Below are positions 60,884 through 63,246 of a stretch of 63,246 bases of DNA, piece by piece (position 1 is the stretch's first letter; the number at the start of each line of letters is the position of its first letter). The stretch covers positions 1 through 63,246 of the forward strand of contig VHIT02000023.1 of the NCBI GenBank assembly GCA_009768925.2, in the 5' to 3' direction. A program made the position numbers and the translations under genes. The notes beneath the pieces are model-generated. The model made no database searches and was not told the DNA's origin. It was given only the letters and a program-made list of their open reading frames with translations. This DNA comes from Cryptosporidium bovis (Eukaryota > Apicomplexa > Conoidasida > Eucoccidiorida > Cryptosporidiidae).

Positions 60884-63246
60884 TCATTCAAATAAAGCAG
60901 GTAGTCTACAATTTGTGTAAAAAGAAAGATCATTAATTGTTTTCGAAAGCGATCTTTGCGTTTCTAGAGTAGAAAAATAATCGGTTCCAGGGGAATAAGG
61001 TATATTAAATACTGAATATGGAATTTTTGCATTGAAATAAAATAGGCCTGTAGATCTCTCGTAATAGTTAAAATCTGCATTCTCTACGAACAATATGTGT
61101 CTTCTGTAGTCGTTTGATGAACACAATGATATTGCATTACTTAACTTTATATTTACCCTTTTGCACATTCTAAGCTCTGAATCATTAAATGCTGTTGTGT
61201 GAACCCTAATAAATATTTTATATCCTATTGGAGATATCAAGAGTATTTTAAACTCAAAGCAATGCTCATAACCACGTTTTCTCTCCTCTATTGGATAAAT
61301 ATATAATAACAATCCTACTATATTTAGAGGCCAACCACCTTTTAATATAGATATATGATCAATACTCTCACTATTTGAAACAAGTACTGGTTTTTCAATC
61401 AGATTAATTATTTTATCGAAAACCTGGCAACCAACTACCTTTTTTTTTAGACTCAACGATGTCTTTTTAGTTGGTATCAATCTTGAATAAGAATAGCCAT
61501 TATCGCCATTTAGTTTTTTATTATTTCTAAATATTTTCATCCATGAAAGTCTAATTACCGTTCCCGGTTTAATTGTAGCTAAATCATCAATATCTATTCC
61601 TGAAGGTAGTGTTAATATTGAACAATTCTCTATCAAATCTAATATACTTGCTTCATAATTACTTCTTTTCAGCAATTCTAAGTACTTCCAGTAATCCAAA
61701 ACCAACATTCTTGAATCTATTGATATTCTTCTTGTCGAATTACTATCATTGTTATTATATATACTACTATCACTACCCTGAGAGCAATCACCCTCTTGTG
61801 AATCATTTATAACATCATTACCACTTAAATTCCCAAAATTGCTTTTCTGAGACGACCTTCTTATCTTAAAGCTCTTCTCTTCCATTTCCTGCATCTCAAT
61901 GTTAAGCGTTATATTCATCTCATCCTCATCTCTCGTTATATAGTGATAAATTCCATCCCTATTTTCATTATCTTCATCACACCCATTGTTATTTGCATCA
62001 TCAACCAATTCCCTATAACACATAGGAAATACATGAATAACAACTATTTGAACCAAAAAAACTAAACCACCCCCACAATCAATACTGTTATTTATTTTGC
62101 TCTCCTTTATAGAGTGGCCGCTACCATTTCTTCCTACAACTAATGTTGATGTAGTAACCAAGTTTTTTAAACGAAACAATAATGGATTAAAATGAAAACC
62201 TAACTTAAAATTTTTTAAATTTAATACTGGTCTTATCATATTAAAACCATACAATAAATTCGGGTAATCCAATGTCGCTGATTCTATTTCCAATGGATGA
62301 CCTAACTCTGTATTTGGTGACAACCAATTACCACCACATACAAATATATTTCTTGGAATATTTTCTAAATTTTTCATTTCTGGAAATACCGTGTGGATTT
62401 TTATTATATACCATCCGTCTGTACACGTTATTATTTTTCTTTTTTGTTGCTCACCCATCTCATCTACGAATTCTTTATCACTATGAGCCAATATTCTTAA
62501 ATTTAATGGAACTGAAATTGTGAAATCACCCTCACATATTTTCACGAGTGGTGATCTTTTTGCATCAAAAAATTCATATATCGCTCTCTTGCATATTCTA
62601 CTTAATATTCTTTTTATTGACGGACATCCTACATTTTCCAATATTTCTGTAGTATTTCCTGTGTTTTTGATTGTATTCTTTATTTTTCTTATCCATATCA
62701 AACACTCATCATATAATACCAGTAAATATTGTATTTGAAACCATCTTAGCCTATACTTGTGCATACCTTTTGGAAATATTGGATATTTGCTCAAAAAACT
62801 CTCTATTTCCAAATATATACGATCGTAATCTATTATAATATAGTCATTTATCCCTTTTTTTAACACAAATATGTATTTTTTTAATGTTTCTATCGACTGA
62901 TCAATTAATATATATGTTGGTGATATTATTTTGTTACTATTTCCGTTCCTATCAATATTTATTATATCATTATATGCTACTTCACTATATTCCTGAAATA
63001 AATTGGGAACTATTAGTTCCTCCCTTTTTATTATTTTTCTTTTTTTTGGTGATTCGTGAATTATTTTATTTTCATTATTGTTTATTGTACTCGACGTGTT
63101 TGTTCTACCTAAATTATTTTTAATATTTTTGTGAATATTATGTATCTTAGTTACAATTTTTTGTGAATTATTTATTTTTGTTATATTATCATCACCAAAA
63201 GTAAGTTCTTCTCCAAATACTAACTTCCCTGCCTTCTTCATGCTTT
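60884..63246 (-). CDS. BRCA2-like protein (5' end open at window edge)
   Basis: BRCA2 loads Rad51 on single-stranded DNA in homologous recombination. The frame is open to the window edge; an in-frame ATG is at 63241, three nt after an AGC codon, so the true N-terminus and any BRC repeats may lie outside. From the ATG there are 785 residues. Residues about 160-245 match the helical domain end (LRWFQIQYLLVLYDECLIWI and KRAIYEFFDAKRSPLVKICEGD). OB1 follows with the family hallmark ITCTDGWYIIKIH, the GGNWLSP and PLEI segment (GAELVGSP-x-PLEA in human) and KLGFHFNPLLFRL. OB2/OB3-like strands continue to the C-terminus (GTVIRLSWMKIF, YFNAKIPYSVFNIP). A Ser/Asn-rich insertion (about 430-500) interrupts it. 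No BRC repeat is visible in the window. Confidence 0.82.
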   Translation of the reverse strand, partial: SMKKAGKLVFGEELTFGDDNITKINNSQKIVTKIHNIHKNIKNNLGRTNTSSTINNNENKIIHESPKKRKIIKREELIVPNLFQEYSEVAYNDIINIDRNGNSNKIISPTYILIDQSIETLKKYIFVLKKGINDYIIIDYDRIYLEIESFLSKYPIFPKGMHKYRLRWFQIQYLLVLYDECLIWIRKIKNTIKNTGNTTEILENVGCPSIKRILSRICKRAIYEFFDAKRSPLVKICEGDFTISVPLNLRILAHSDKEFVDEMGEQQKRKIITCTDGWYIIKIHTVFPEMKNLENIPRNIFVCGGNWLSPNTELGHPLEIESATLDYPNLLYGFNMIRPVLNLKNFKLGFHFNPLLFRLKNLVTTSTLVVGRNGSGHSIKESKINNSIDCGGGLVFLVQIVVIHVFPMCYRELVDDANNNGCDEDNENRDGIYHYITRDEDEMNITLNIEMQEMEEKSFKIRRSSQKSNFGNLSGNDVINDSQEGDCSQGSDSSIYNNNDSNSTRRISIDSRMLVLDYWKYLELLKRSNYEASILDLIENCSILTLPSGIDIDDLATIKPGTVIRLSWMKIFRNNKKLNGDNGYSYSRLIPTKKTSLSLKKKVVGCQVFDKIINLIEKPVLVSNSESIDHISILKGGWPLNIVGLLLYIYPIEERKRGYEHCFEFKILLISPIGYKIFIRVHTTAFNDSELRMCKRVNIKLSNAISLCSSNDYRRHILFVENADFNYYERSTGLFYFNAKIPYSVFNIPYSPGTDYFSTLETQRSLSKTINDLSFYTNCRLPALFE

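Noticed and set aside
1-63246. CRISPR arrays, insertion sequences and transposase genes
   Set aside because: None found; the only direct repeats are the coding 21/42-bp array and short microsatellites.

Overview
The window looks like a nuclear chromosome segment of a Cryptosporidium species or close relative. The DNA is very AT-rich. Genes are densely packed on both strands, and encoded proteins carry Asn tracts. It encodes an alveolin (inner-membrane-complex scaffold protein), so it is an alveolate. Intergenic DNA carries GCATGC and E2F-type (TTGGCGGGAA / TTTGGCGCC) motifs of the kind described for Cryptosporidium promoters. The genus is my inference; I could not run a search.

Layout. 1-484 is the 3' end of a Pro/Gln repeat protein. 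1783-7650 holds a dynamin-related GTPase (2 exons), a Sec66/Sec71-like translocon subunit, and a four-exon TCAB1/WDR79-like WD40 protein convergent with it. 8522-16473 is a giant armadillo-repeat protein with a 16-nt first exon. 17896-28023 holds a secreted protein of unknown function, an ankyrin-PHAX fusion, tRNA-Arg(CCT), SF3B4 and a signal-peptide GBP-like GTPase. 28780-36646 holds a telobox Myb protein, a four-exon Asn-rich putative zinc-finger protein and an alveolin. 37162-41282 holds a GSKIP-domain protein, a four-exon DHYC palmitoyltransferase and a small protein ending in basic residues plus Cys-Cys. 41681-46436 holds Trs20/sedlin, a six-exon secreted protein recovered by following splice sites, a single-pass membrane protein and an unidentified protein. 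47307-56918 holds a coiled-coil protein, a MAPKK-like kinase, tRNA-Ala(TGC), an HTATSF1/Cus2-like splicing factor, a p24 cargo receptor, a Vip1-like RRM protein (2 exons), a syntaxin-18/Ufe1-like SNARE (3 exons) and PRP4 kinase. 56978-63246 holds condensin subunit CAP-G and a BRCA2-like protein that runs off the window.

Themes. Three spliceosome factors (SF3B4, HTATSF1, PRP4K) and a PHAX-domain RNA-export protein serve RNA processing. Sec66, Trs20, p24 and syntaxin-18 serve ER entry and ER-Golgi traffic. The alveolin, the DHYC enzyme and the CC-tailed protein may relate to the pellicle. TCAB1-like, telobox-Myb, BRCA2 and CAP-G proteins relate to chromosome and telomere maintenance. Neighbours are not operons; apicomplexan genes are normally transcribed individually.

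Seven genes can be rebuilt as spliced models with phase-consistent junctions that restore expected family features; an eighth (DHYC) rests on a doubtful first intron. Donors are mostly GTAAGT, with GTAGGT, GTATGT, GTAGAG and GTAATT at a few junctions. The most novel items are the ankyrin-PHAX fusion, the putative WRKY-GCM1/FLYWCH-like protein and the six-exon secreted gene.
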